This document shows positions 23,672-34,020 of a stretch of DNA of 64,000 bases, piece by piece (within the stretch, counting starts at the first letter, position 1; every line of letters starts with the position of its first letter). The notes below the pieces were generated by a model that did no database searches, was not told where the DNA came from, and saw nothing but the letters and a program-made list of their open reading frames with translations. The translations under genes and the position numbers were made by a program. Source of the DNA: Bromus sterilis (lineage: Eukaryota; Streptophyta; Magnoliopsida; Poales; Poaceae); NCBI GenBank assembly GCA_950022295.1, contig OX465597.1, positions 374,635,016-374,699,015 on the forward strand, read 5' to 3'.

Positions 23672-23935
23672 AGTATCAACCAGTTTTAAACGACAAGGCC
23701 GGAGGGACTGCCAGCCCCTCTGTACTCGTTGGGAGCAAAGTTATCTATATCTGTGTGCAGGTCCACGTCAACTTATTATCTAGCGTTGTTGACACCTACT
23801 TGCAGCATTCTGATTCCTACTGGTTCAATAACCTTGGTATCTTCATCGAGGGAAATTTTTTGCTAGCTACATCTCAACCTTCCACTTAGGGTAGCCAATG
23901 AGGAGCACTACTTCAGTGCCATCAAGCATAATTTC

Positions 23936-23953
23936 TGGCGCCGTTGCCGGGGA
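23936..23953 (+). other. Primer binding site, tRNA-Asp type
   Basis: TGGCGCCGTTGCCGGGGA lies 11 bp after the LTR end at 23924. This is the standard primer site of plant Gypsy elements of the Athila/Tat kind, complementary to the 3' end of tRNA-Asp. It fixes the LTR/internal border and the plus orientation. Confidence 0.85.
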
Positions 23954-24101
23954 CTCCACTCTTCAAGATAGGGGAGTTGCACACTATCTTTTATCTTTTC
24001 TTTTTTGTCTTGTTAGTTTACCTTATCGTTTTTATCTTAGTGTCCTTTATCAAAAATCATAAAAAAAATTGCTTGTCTTGTTCTTGCTTTCTGCTGCTAT
24101 T

Positions 24102-24704
24102 ATGGGTTCCACTAGTACTGATTTTTTCCCTAGGCATGGAACCCCTAATGGGGACCACTTTAATCCTTTCGAATTGTGCAATTATGTTTGTCATGATAGT
24201 TACTATGTTTGCCGACCCATTAGTAGGCCTTTCGTCAATTGTGATTTGAAAAACCAATTTTCTGAGAAAGGAGTGGATGCTATTTATCACCTGGAAAATT
24301 ATGAGCGGGTTTGTGATGAAGAAAAACCTTTTGGGATGGACAGTGACCAATTTAAATTAGAATTCTTTGATTTCTCCCTCCTTGTAAAACCGAAGAAGTG
24401 GTTCCACTCCCTACCTTCTTATAAGAAAGACACTTGGAGTAATTGCAAAAATTCCTTTTTGGTAGAGTTTTTCTTTAATAATCTTGATTTTGATAATTGT
24501 AGTCTCTCAGAAGTTATCACCTTTTTGCAAAGAATGGCTAAAGACCCCCACACTAGCACACTTAACATTGCCTTTATCGAGCATATTACCAATGCTCTTA
24601 TCAAAGCTAGGGAGGAGAAGCTCAAACTTGAGACTTCCATCCCTAGGAAGCTAGAAGATGGTTGGGATCCCATAGTCAAAATTAAATTGAATAACTTCTC
24701 TTGA
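24102..24704 (+). pseudogene. Gag fragment of element III
   Basis: An ATG frame of 200 codons. Its middle part (FKLEFFDFSLLVKPKKWFHS then LPSYKKDTWSNCKNSFLVEF) has the pattern of a retrotransposon gag capsid region (…W-SLP…W…F…FF). No zinc knuckle is present, and the coding length is well short of a full gag. A TGA at 24702 ends it, yet the protease-like sequence continues in the same frame immediately after, so the stop is a lesion. Confidence 0.7.
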
Positions 24705-25132
24705 TATGCTTTATGTGATGTTGGAGGTAGTGCCTCCGTTATGCCCAAAACAATGTATGATAGACTTAATTTGAAACCTTTTGATGCTTGTTATTTGGTG
24801 TTCGCCTTGTTGATTCTTTCATAAAGAAACCATTAGGAAGGATTGATGATGTGCTTATTATTGTCAATGATAATTATGTTCCCGTTGATTTTCTTATCTT
24901 GGACATGGAGTGTGATCCCTCATGTCCAATTATTTTGGGACGTCCTTTTCTTCTCACCGTTGGTGCTATCATTGACATGAAAGAGGGGACAATTAGATTT
25001 CAGTTCCCCCTCAAAAAGGGAATGGAACACTTCCCTCTAAAGAAAATCAAGTTACCTTATGAATCCATTACACGGGCAAGCTATTCTTTTGATATTGATA
25101 AAACTTCATCCTCTTGTATCCTGCCTAGCTAA
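24705..25132 (+). pseudogene. Retropepsin-like protease remnant of element III
   Basis: After the stop, the same frame reads ALCDVGGSASVMP, an altered form of the D-[TL]-G-[AS] aspartic protease active site, with Gly in the fourth position. A frameshift near 24790-24810 moves the rest (SFIKKPLGRIDDVLIIVNDN then CPIILGRPFLLTVGAIIDM) to another frame, which ends at 25132. ILGRPFL...GAIID is the conserved second half of this protease group. It cannot make a working enzyme. Confidence 0.75.
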
Positions 25133-25809
25133 AAGGCATAAAAGAAAGAGCTTGTTGGGAGGCAATCCAAGATGTTTTTACTTTCAGTTTTAGTGGTCTT
25201 GATGTTTGCTACTACTGTAGCAACATTATTGTATCTTTATTTTTCAAGCTTTGTGCCAAGGTTTAGTCTCTCATTGCAAGAAGTTCAAAAATTGTGACAT
25301 GTTGTCCAGAAACAGATTCTGTCCCCTTGACAGAAAAATTGGCTATAAATCACCAGATCATCTTTTTGATTCGAATTTGTTTGATAGCATGATCTATACA
25401 ATTGTCTTTCGTGCGTCTGCTCTGATTTTTTTTATTTGAGTTGCAGAAGTGCCCCGAAAAAATTACTTACTACCTGATGGTCTGTTTTTCATAGATTCTG
25501 CCACGTTTTGCCATTTCTTCATTTTGCAAACCTTATGCTTGCTTTTTCTTTGCAAAAACTTTTTGGCAATCTTGAGAAACAGAATATCTTCATGAATATC
25601 TTTATTTCTAGTGGAGCAAAATTATTTTATCATGGGTACTAACCACTCTAATCAGCTTATGATGAGTTTCGTATAAAGGGAGTTTTGAAGTATGCGAAGG
25701 AAGATGATGAAAGAAGATTCAGGAGTGTCAAGCGCTCAAGCTTGGGGATGCCCCCATGCACCCCCAAGAAATATCCAAGGAGACTCAAGCAGCTAAGCTT
25801 GGGGATGCC
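25133..25809 (+). mobile_element. Element III internal region, non-coding part 1
   Basis: Post-protease spacer without a coding frame. It holds two copies of AGCTTGGGGATGCCCC near 25740 and 25800, a purine-rich motif that recurs in reverse near 14410 and 14475. Its reverse-complement relative is at 14251-14690. Confidence 0.6.
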
Positions 25810-26684
25810 CCCGTTGAAAGGGAATGTGCCCTTATGTTTGGTTTTGGTAATTGATGACAATCTTTATGGACTAATGGTTTCCTTGAGTTATACCTTAAGG
25901 TTGGTCCATAGGCAATGCTTGAAGATCATATGTTGGCTTCAAGGTTGTAATATGAAGATTACATGTTGACTAAGGTGTTCTTCATGGAGCTATCCAAATA
26001 TTGGTCAAGTTGTTGTGCGCAAGGTCAAGAGGAGCATCACAAAGATATCATATGCTTGGAGCTTGCTGACCATTTGGTGATAATGGTCTTGTGAAGATGT
26101 GCCTAAAAGAGGCTCACCCATAATGGATTATGGCGGAGCAATCTACTAGTCTTCATCGAGCCGGCGGGATCAAGGAAGATGTTCCAACTTGTGGCGGGCA
26201 TGATCGTCATCATCGAGCTCAAGTGGACTATGCGCAAGACAAAGGTTTGACTAGATAGTTGTCTAGTTTACCGGTCTCTTGGTGGTAGTTAGGAGACAGG
26301 GTCATAGGCTAGGCCGAGTCGTTCGTGGAGAGCTCAAACCTTTTGCATCGTTTGCATCATCTTTATCGGTTCTTGTTTGGCTTTTCTCTTTGTGAGCTTC
26401 GGAGCTTGTGGTCTTCTTCATGACAAGCTCATGTTCTTCGAAAATGGATTTCGTATGCATCTTCTCTTGTGTTTTTCGATGTGTAAGATTTTCCCGTTCT
26501 TCTCAGTTAGAGGTTTCACACCTCTATTTGTTTGGCATATCTCCCTGGCCACTTCTAAATATTTCCATCAAGCTTGAGTTTGCCTTAATCGGAGTTCACT
26601 TGTAGAAGTTGTGGCAGTTCAGGGTTTGCCTGTTTCATTTGAAGTTCATATGTTCTATGGCATGGCCCCCCTGGGTCAACCAGG

Positions 26685-26887
26685 GCGGTAGTACCGCTTG
26701 GGTTACGGTAGTATCGTGCCACGGTACGTAGTACCGTGGCTAGTACCGCACCCACTACCGTATTCCCACTGGATAGGGAGGTAGTGGGCACGGTACTTGG
26801 CCGCAGTACCGCCCGCGGTAGTACCGCTCCGGTTGCGGTAGTACCGCACCACGGTAGTACCGCTCCAGGAGCGGTAGTACCATGGTT
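26685..26887 (+). repeat. Array of GCGGTAGTACCGC palindromes in LTR U3
   Basis: Within about 200 bp there are roughly nine perfect or degenerate copies of the 13-mer GCGGTA-G-TACCGC, in which GCGGTA and TACCGC are exact reverse complements around one base. Exact copies are near 26685, 26815 and 26833; the others vary (ACGGTAGTATCGT, GGCCGCAGTACCGC, AGCGGTAGTACCATGG). Spacing is irregular, unlike a simple tandem satellite. It ends about 45 bp above the TATA box, where an enhancer would sit. Confidence 0.75.
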
Positions 26888-26930
26888 GGTGGACTGCCAA
26901 CGGTTTCCAACGACTGGATTTGTGGGGGAC

Positions 26931-26940
26931 TATAAAAGGG
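26931..26940 (+). promoter_or_regulatory. TATA box of the solo LTR
   Basis: TATAAAAGGG lies just downstream of the palindrome array and is followed by a C/T-rich segment, as at a plant LTR transcription start (expected near 26960). Confidence 0.6.
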
Positions 26941-28054
26941 GGTCTTCTTATTCCTTTGTCCCCACCCGTTTTATGCAAGTTCTTCCCCCCATTGTTGACC
27001 TCCTTGAGCTTTCTTACTCCCTTTCCCTCCCATGATTCTTGCTCCTTTTGGAGGGAAAAGAGAGAGGAGGTCTAGATCCACATTCTCCACCAAGCCATCT
27101 CTCCTCTAAGTGAGGGGAACCTTGTGGATCTAGATCTTGGAGTTCTTGGTGTTCTCCTTGTTCTTCCTCTCATATTCCTCCATAGCTGTTGTTGCTTTGG
27201 TGGAATTTGAGAGTTGGGGACTTGAGCACTTCGTGTGCTCTTTCCATTCATTTGGTGCATCGGTTTGAGTTCTCTCCGAGGATTCGTCGTAGTAAGTGAA
27301 GTTGAGAAGATAGTTACTCTTGAGTGCATTGGCACTCTAGAGCTTGTTCCTCTTGGGTGCGTTGACCCCTAGAGGCTTGTTGTTACGGAGCTCAATCATT
27401 GTGGTGGAAAGCTTCGGGACGCTACGGGAGCCTCCAATTTGGTTGTGGAGATAGCCCTGAGCATTTGTACGGGTTCGGTGACCGCCCCCAAGGGTCTCCA
27501 TTTGTACAGGTTCGGTGACCGCCCTGAAGTGTCCTAATAGTGGAATCACGGCATCTTGCATTGGTAAGAGCGTGAGGAGAAATAGGGTGGACCTCGTTGG
27601 CTTCGTGTGAGCATTGTGCTCCACACCCTCTCCAAACGGAGACGTACTTCTCGCAAGAGAAGGAACTTCGTTAACAAATCCTTGTCTCCATCGGCTCCAC
27701 TTGTGATTATCTCTACCCTTACTTTGAGCAAGCTTATTACTTTGTTTATCTTGTGCTTGCTCATATTATTGTGCATTGCTTGTCCCATAGGTTGTTCATC
27801 TAGTCAACCTATTTACTTGTGCACCTACTTTGTGATAGCCTTAGTGCTCTTGTTATATATCTTGCTATCACATAGTTGTTTATCTTGCTCGGTATAAGTT
27901 GTTGGTGCACATAGTTGAGCCTAGCTTATTTAGATTTCTTGCTTGGAAAATTAAACGTTAAGTTTTATTCCGCATTTGTTCAAGCCTAACCCGTAATTAT
28001 TTTAAGCGTCTATTCACCCCCCCCTCTAGGCGACATCCACGTCCTTTCACCCGT

Positions 28055-30243
28055 GCATCCCCTTCTCCATCAACAATCATCAGTTTGTCCTTCTCCATGC
28101 TATATTTTTATCGTTTCATATGTTATGTGCTAAACTTGGAGCGTCTCGCTCTTTAATTTTTAGTTTGTTTTAGTTTTCTTGCTGTTCATAACAAGTTGGA
28201 TCCTAGCATTCATTGTTTGGTAGAGAAACATGCTCCACTCCACCGTAGAACACAACATAGGCTTTCATGCTTATCTTTTTGTGTGTGTGTTCTTTATCTT
28301 TTCATAGCTGTTGTCATGCTTAGCTCTTAGTTCTCATGCTTATCTCTTTATGAGCTTTTTTTAGGATGTTCTAGGCACTCTCTTGAGTCTTCATGTTTAT
28401 CTTGCTTAGAGAGTTGGCTTGTTGCACTCAGTTGTGTGTCTTGCATGAGTAGGTAATTAAGGTTGCTTTTACAAGTGTAGTAGTAACAGGAAATAGTTTT
28501 GAGGTATTGATTAAAGTAATGTTTGGACATGAAGGTGCCAAGAGCTTGAGTCTATTAGTGATGGTGTCGTATTTTGGGAAATCCGTGCTTATTTTCAAAA
28601 ACTACAAAAATTAGTTGAGAACTCTAGCTACTAGATGGATCGCTAACCTCTGGAAGGGTTGGAATATATAGAGTACCCTCACGTACCATGGGTCAAGGAT
28701 GCGCAAGGATAACCAAACCCCCATACACTCCTCCTCGGGGTAGTCATCTCTTTGTGAACCTCCCGATTAGATAGAAAGTTACCGATAATAAGTGCATGAG
28801 TTCTTCGGACTAATTTGAGTATTCGATTGTTGGCACTTCCACCTTCCCATATTTTTCTAGACTTTTAGGTACCGTGCATTTCCCTTTCTCACCTCGAGAG
28901 TTGGCGCATAATTCGCCGGTGCATCCAAACCGTTGGCACGATACGCTCTGTTATCATAAAACTCCTTTTATCTTCCTCAAAACAGCCACCATACCTACCT
29001 ATCAAGGCATTTCCATAGCCTTTCCGAGATACATATTAATGCAACATCCACCATCATGACTTGATCTTCATGTCATACATTCTTTTTCTTGATCGAGGAG
29101 CCGCATGATAGTTGGGCTTTGCCCTTATTTTTGCTACATGACGCGCTAGTATCGTTGCATATCCTGATACACTGGCAGATGCATACATTTGCATACATCA
29201 TGATAGTTTTCATTATTCTTTATGTTGAGTACTTCTTGTAAAGTGTGAAGATCTTATATATTCTTGTAAAATATAGAGTGTTGCCCTTAAGTGAGGAAAA
29301 GATCCCAAAGAGGACAAATTAAAAGATCTCAAAGAGGACAAATGAGAGATACATAGAAAGAGACAAAGAGGCCACCAAAATAGAAAAAATTAGAAAAAAG
29401 AGAAAAAGAAATAAAAAGAGAGAAGGGGGGAACACTACTATTCCTTTTGAAAGATCCACACTCGTACTCCATTACTATACTTGTACTCCATAGATATTAT
29501 CATTCATGCATAACTATGTGGGGACCCTTACACTATAGAACTTGGCTTGCGTATTCCAAGGATGGCCCTCCTCAAATGAGCTCTAGGTCTTCATGAGAAA
29601 GCAAGTTGGATGCACCACCACTAGTTCCATTGGAGAGCTTACCGTAGCTCATATGTGCCTCCATTGGATGGCAATCCCTACTCCTCACATCATGTCTATC
29701 ATTTGGCTTTCTCGCCTATGATTGTCCTCATTGATGTGAGCCTTTCACACCCTTTTTGTCTTCCATGCCCATCATTTATTTCTTTTCCATCCTAAGTGTC
29801 AACGTATCTTGCTCGCGCTCATCCATTGCATGAGTTCTAAAAGTCGAAAGGAAGAGGATCAGTTTGACTTGTACCTGACTAGTGGTCTGGGGATGAGTCA
29901 AAATAAGATCCCGAGGAGACCAAGTGTGAAACTTTATTAGATTGAGTTCTGAATTAAACTATATATATATATATTTATTCCCGTAATCCCATCTCCCATT
30001 GCTTGCACGCAAACACCTTTTGGACACATTTGAGTCACGGACAGCGAGAGCTCTTGCACCTTTATGTTTACACTTTGCTATAATTAATACTAAGACTCTT
30101 GCTTGTTATTGTCTTGACTTGAATTGCATATCTTACTTGTTGTACTTTGAAGTTCTTATATGTGTGTTAGCATGTCACCACAGGAATTATCTGTGTTATC
30201 ATTTACCTACTCGAGGACGAACAGGAATTAAGCTTGGGGATGT
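28055..30243 (+). mobile_element. Element III internal region, non-coding part 2, and polypurine tract
   Basis: Non-coding internal DNA of about 2.2 kb, with reverse relatives at 11935-14250 and plus-strand relatives at 14886-17796 and 18148-18653. It ends in the purine tract AAGCTTGGGGATGT just before the 3' LTR. It carries the uninterrupted versions of the Mutator-like insertion site (near 28585) and the Copia solo-LTR insertion site (near 29040). Confidence 0.65.
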
Positions 30244-31875
30244 TGATACGTCCAAACGTATCTATAATTTCTGCTTGCTCCATGCACTTTTATGTGACAT
30301 TGCTACATGTTTCGCTACACTTTTATATCATTTTACACATATTTGGACTAACCTACAAACTCAGTGCATCCAGTGCCAGTTCCTGTCTGCTGATGTCTTT
30401 AGTTGCAGTGATTTTTCGCCAATTTAAAATGCCAGAAAAAATCCAGAAAAATCAGAATAAAAATCAGCGTCAAGGAAGCTTCCGAAACCACCGAGGGAGA
30501 CCCGGATGGGGGCCACCCCCTCCCAGGCGGCCAGGTGGTGCGACCCCACCCCTGGCCGCGCCACCAGGGCGCCTGGGAGGTGGGCCCCACCTTTGGTGCC
30601 CCCCTTTGACCTATTTTTACCCCTCGTCACAGAAACCCTCGAGGAGAAGTTCGCATCGCGAAATACCTCTATGTTCCGCCGCCGACGCCGCTCTCCGAAG
30701 ATCGGGAGCACCTGAAGACCTCTTCCCGACACCCTGCCGGAAGGAGGATTGACCTCCGGGAGCTTCTCCACCACCATGGATGCTTCACGAATGTGCCGTG
30801 AGTAGTCCCCCTTGGACCATGGGTCCGTGATCAATATCTATGTGATGTCTTCTCTTCAATCTTGTTTTTTAATTTTTAGTCCTTGTAAGTTGCCCTACAT
30901 GATCAAGGCACATATGTAATTTTCCTGCTGTTGCTATGCTGTGTTTGCTAGGATCCAATGGATTATGAGATTATGTTCAGATCGTGATGAGTTATACATT
31001 TGGTTTACCTTTTATATTTTGTTCTTGAGTAATTTTTGCATGTTTTCCGTTGCTTTTTATTGCGTTGGACAAGTAGTAGATAGTAACTCCAAGAGGGGGC
31101 GTTATGCATGATTGTGGGTTCAGGCCCCCGATGTCTAGCTTGAGTGACAGAAATATGAGACTAGAGAATGTGGTTGCGACCAGGGAGAAAACAATGGTGC
31201 TTGTAATCACGGTTGCAAGGATTGTTTACCTTACGCATAGATTGTTAATGCAATTGTCTGTTGCTTTGAGTTTACACTTTGGCTCGGGCTCGCAACTTAA
31301 TACCAGCGAGATGTTCTGGATAGATATCTCAAGGTGGATGATTAATGAGTAGATGCAGATGGATTTCGATCTACTTGTCTTGGCGTACTGGCCATACTTT
31401 TGAGCCTCTTACTTTCAAGTAGCATAATTAGCATTGCGGTGCATTTATAATTTTGTCAATTGCCCAGCTGTAATTTGTTCATCCAGCTTAGTTGTTTATC
31501 GTCTTTTGGAAGAGACACATCACTAGTGAACATCATGGGACCCCGGTCCATATTTTCACCAATATTTACACCTCCACTTTATTTATTGCTTTTACTTTTA
31601 GTTACAATTATCACTACCATTATCTCTTGCGTTTGACCCTTTATAAAGGACAAGGCCGGAGGGATTGACAACCCCTCTGTACTCGTTGGGAGAAAAGTTA
31701 TTTGTATATGTGTGCAGGTCCATGTCAACTTAGGCGTCGTTGACACCTATTTGCAGCAGTCGGAGTCCTACTGGTTCGATAACCTTGGTATCTTCGCCGA
31801 GGGAAATTTGCTGCTAGCTACATCTCAACCTTCCACTTGGGGTAGCCAACGAAGAGCACTACTTCTGTGCCTTCA
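30244..31875 (+). repeat. 3' LTR of element III (subtype A)
   Basis: TGATACGTCCAAACGTATC to GTGCCTTCA, 1632 bp, next to the purine tract. The right flank is GCGAC (31876-31880). The matching left duplication cannot be checked because the 5' LTR start is lost. It is of similar length and sequence to the solo LTR at 47518-49175. Confidence 0.75.
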
Positions 31876-32258
31876 GCGACGAATGGAAAGTGGGAGAAAC
31901 GGCGGAGGGGTCGACGACGACGCTGGATCTGTCGAGGGGGCGGTCGTGCGGGTGTTGGTCGGCCGGCCGGTGGAGGATCTGGACGGCGGCGGCAGTCACG
32001 CGGGGGGAGGTGGGGAGAAGGAAGGGGGAGGGGGAGCGGGTGTTGTGGCGGTTGAGCGTTGGCGCTCGGCTGACTGTTTGACAATACCTGGGCTTGGTGT
32101 TGTATATTTGGAACATCAATGTCAGAATTATACAACACTTGGAGCTGGTGTTGTAATTTTTTTGCATATACAACATTTGTTGGAGTAGCGTTTTTTGGCT
32201 TGATGCTGCAAAAGTTAGTTATTTTTTGCATATACAACATCTATTAAAGTTGTTCTTA
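31876..32258. mobile_element. PIF/Harbinger-like fragment, left part missing
   Basis: A GC-rich segment (31900-32060) is followed by AT-rich DNA with repeated TGCATATACAACAT motifs. The right end in reverse complement reads GAACAACTTTAATAGATGTT, resembling GAGCAACTCC-type Harbinger ends, and is followed by TTA (32256-32258). The left end is absent at the LTR border 31875/31876, so the LTR element may have landed inside it. The call rests on one end and the TTA. Confidence 0.4.
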
Positions 32259-32335
32259 GCTTTACAACAACGCTCTCTACACAATACGATGCAAAGTGAT
32301 GCCGTTGCCGAGCCTGAACAAACCAACGTTTTCAT

Positions 32336-32581
32336 CTATAGTTCTGACCTAATGAAGAGACCTACAACTACATCGTCAAGACTGAAGCTGGCCATTAATT
32401 GAAATGCAAAGTTGACGAATATTCCTTGTGTACGCTGAGCCATCTCATTCAGCAAAAGGAACATTGTTGAAGGACCCGATCCTGACCACAAACCATCGCC
32501 ATAACGGATAGGCTTACAACCTACCAGAAAACCTATTTCAGTTTTCTTATTATAGTATTCTAGAGCGCTCGTTGCCTTCAC
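32336..32581 (-). CDS. Unrecognised open frame, possible gene fragment
   Basis: A frame of about 80 codons with protein-like composition (ATSALEYYNKKTEIGFLVG then LLLNEMAQRTQGIFVNFAF). The A-x2-ALEYYN start faintly recalls DUF3615-like grass proteins, but the match is too short to claim. It has no clear ATG in context, splice partners or promoter. It may be a gene fragment or chance. Confidence 0.2.
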   Translation of the reverse strand: MKATSALEYYNKKTEIGFLVGCKPIRYGDGLWSGSGPSTMFLLLNEMAQRTQGIFVNFAFQLMASFSLDDVVVGLFIRSEL

Positions 32582-33770
32582 AGTGAAGGCTTCACTAGAA
32601 CCAGAAAGAGTTCGAAATTGGAGTCAGCTAGCGCATGTTCTGTTGACCCCGCAGTTGACGATGGACTCTATTCCTGTCCATTTGCACGGTTTGACATCTT
32701 CCATCGATGTAGTAATAACCGTACGTATTTTACTCGATCAAACTCCTTGCTGCTTCGTCGCTGACCTACTGAGCTTTCTATACTAATCACTGGTCATTCT
32801 CTTCATTTTGTTGAACACGATCTCCGGTCATTCAGAAGCGTAACATTCCAGTAACTAGCTTGCAAATTATGCATCGCTCAGCTAATCGTGCTACACGTGA
32901 ATGCCAAAGTGCGGATCTCTCTCGTACTACATGGTTGACAGCTACGTTCATGTGCTCCGGCAACGCGCTTTCCTCCAAAGGAAAATAATATTCACTTGTG
33001 CTACTGCATAATTTGACCATCAGACGATCAGTTACTGGCTTACCCCAAGAGAAGACTGTTTAGGGTGGATGGAAGTTGTCCAGGTCTCTGATGGAGATAT
33101 CTGGTCACTGGTCAGTGAGCATGCCAGAGTGCACGTCCTTGAACTCGGTCGACGAAATGATTCACCAAACGGTCCCCAAGTTTTCTTTTGGAAATCTCCC
33201 GCGTGTTGCCAAATCGGTTATCTGCTCATATGCATCCATGTGATGCGCCAGCTGCCTGCTTCCATGGGATGAGAACATACTGCAACATTACATGTTATGT
33301 TCACAGCAAATTTCACCCAATCAGTTAAACTGTCCTTCAGAAACCACAGGTGGCATTTCCATCCGCTGTTAGCCTTACAATTACAGCCATTTGGACCCCT
33401 TCAAAGACGGTACGAGCTAGTCCTTATTGGCTTATTCCCTCGAGTGATGTCATTTTCTTGCCCAGTGATTACCAACTGGAAGCGTGTGCGCGAGCATAGA
33501 ATAGAAGACATGATAGATTGATAGCTCCAGGTTACTGTCGATCGAATCCTAGCTAGCATTCGGGTCAAAATACCTCCAGCAGAAATTCTTCCATTGGTTG
33601 GTTGGTGTATGTTTTCACGTATATACTTTAGTTAGCAAGGACGTAGGCCTACGTTCCGTACTTCGCATCGCGATCCTCCAACCTGGATCCGTCAAAGACA
33701 GAACTTGAAGAACAGTTTTCTTGCTCCGCGGAGACCCATGAAATAGACTTTGGGTTGCATACATACATAA

Positions 33771-34020
33771 ACCGGAGACCTGACCACAATTTGTGTCCAT
33801 GCGTGGAAGTCTAAGCCATTTGTTTCGCATATATGATGGATTTGGATCGTTCTGAAATGCATGATCTGGATGGTCTTCGTTCTGACCACCAGGAACATAC
33901 ATAAACCTGACCATAATTTGTATCCATGCGTGGAAGTTTAACCCATTTGTTTCCTATATATTTATGATTAATTTGGAAACTTGTTCTTGATTGTCTTCCT
34001 TTTGCACAAGTTGACCACAA
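33771..34020 (-). repeat. Two-copy diverged tandem repeat
   Basis: Two units of about 120-130 bp lie head to tail. Shared blocks are CATGCGTGGAAGT, CCATTTGTTTC and GACCAC-AGGAA. They have diverged by substitutions and small indels. The function is unknown. Confidence 0.6.

Larger units (their letters stand above)
25810..28054 (+). mobile_element. Solo LTR, 2235 bp, unassigned family
   Basis: The LTR is 25815-28049 and opens TGAAAGGGAATGTGCCC and closes GACATCCACGTCCTTTCA, with a TGAAAGG/CCTTTCA inverted repeat at its ends. The target duplication CCCGT is at 25810-25814 and 28050-28054. A TATAAAAGG box at 26931 and an upstream palindrome array put U3 at the low-coordinate side, so the LTR points to the plus strand. 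There is no internal domain. Similar sequence is common in Triticeae DNA, but I do not assign a family name. Confidence 0.85.
23672..31875 (+). mobile_element. Gypsy-like element III, gag-protease only, degenerate
   Basis: The order is: 5' LTR tail (23672-23924), primer site (23936-23953), broken gag-protease (24102-25132), non-coding internal (25133-25809 and 28055-30227), purine tract AAGCTTGGGGATGT (about 30230-30243), and 3' LTR (30244-31875). No reverse transcriptase, RNase H or integrase is present, so it is non-autonomous. The tRNA-Asp-type primer site and the style of the protease match Athila/Tat-like Gypsy groups, but I assign no named family. A 2.2-kb solo LTR is inserted at 25815. 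Confidence 0.75.
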
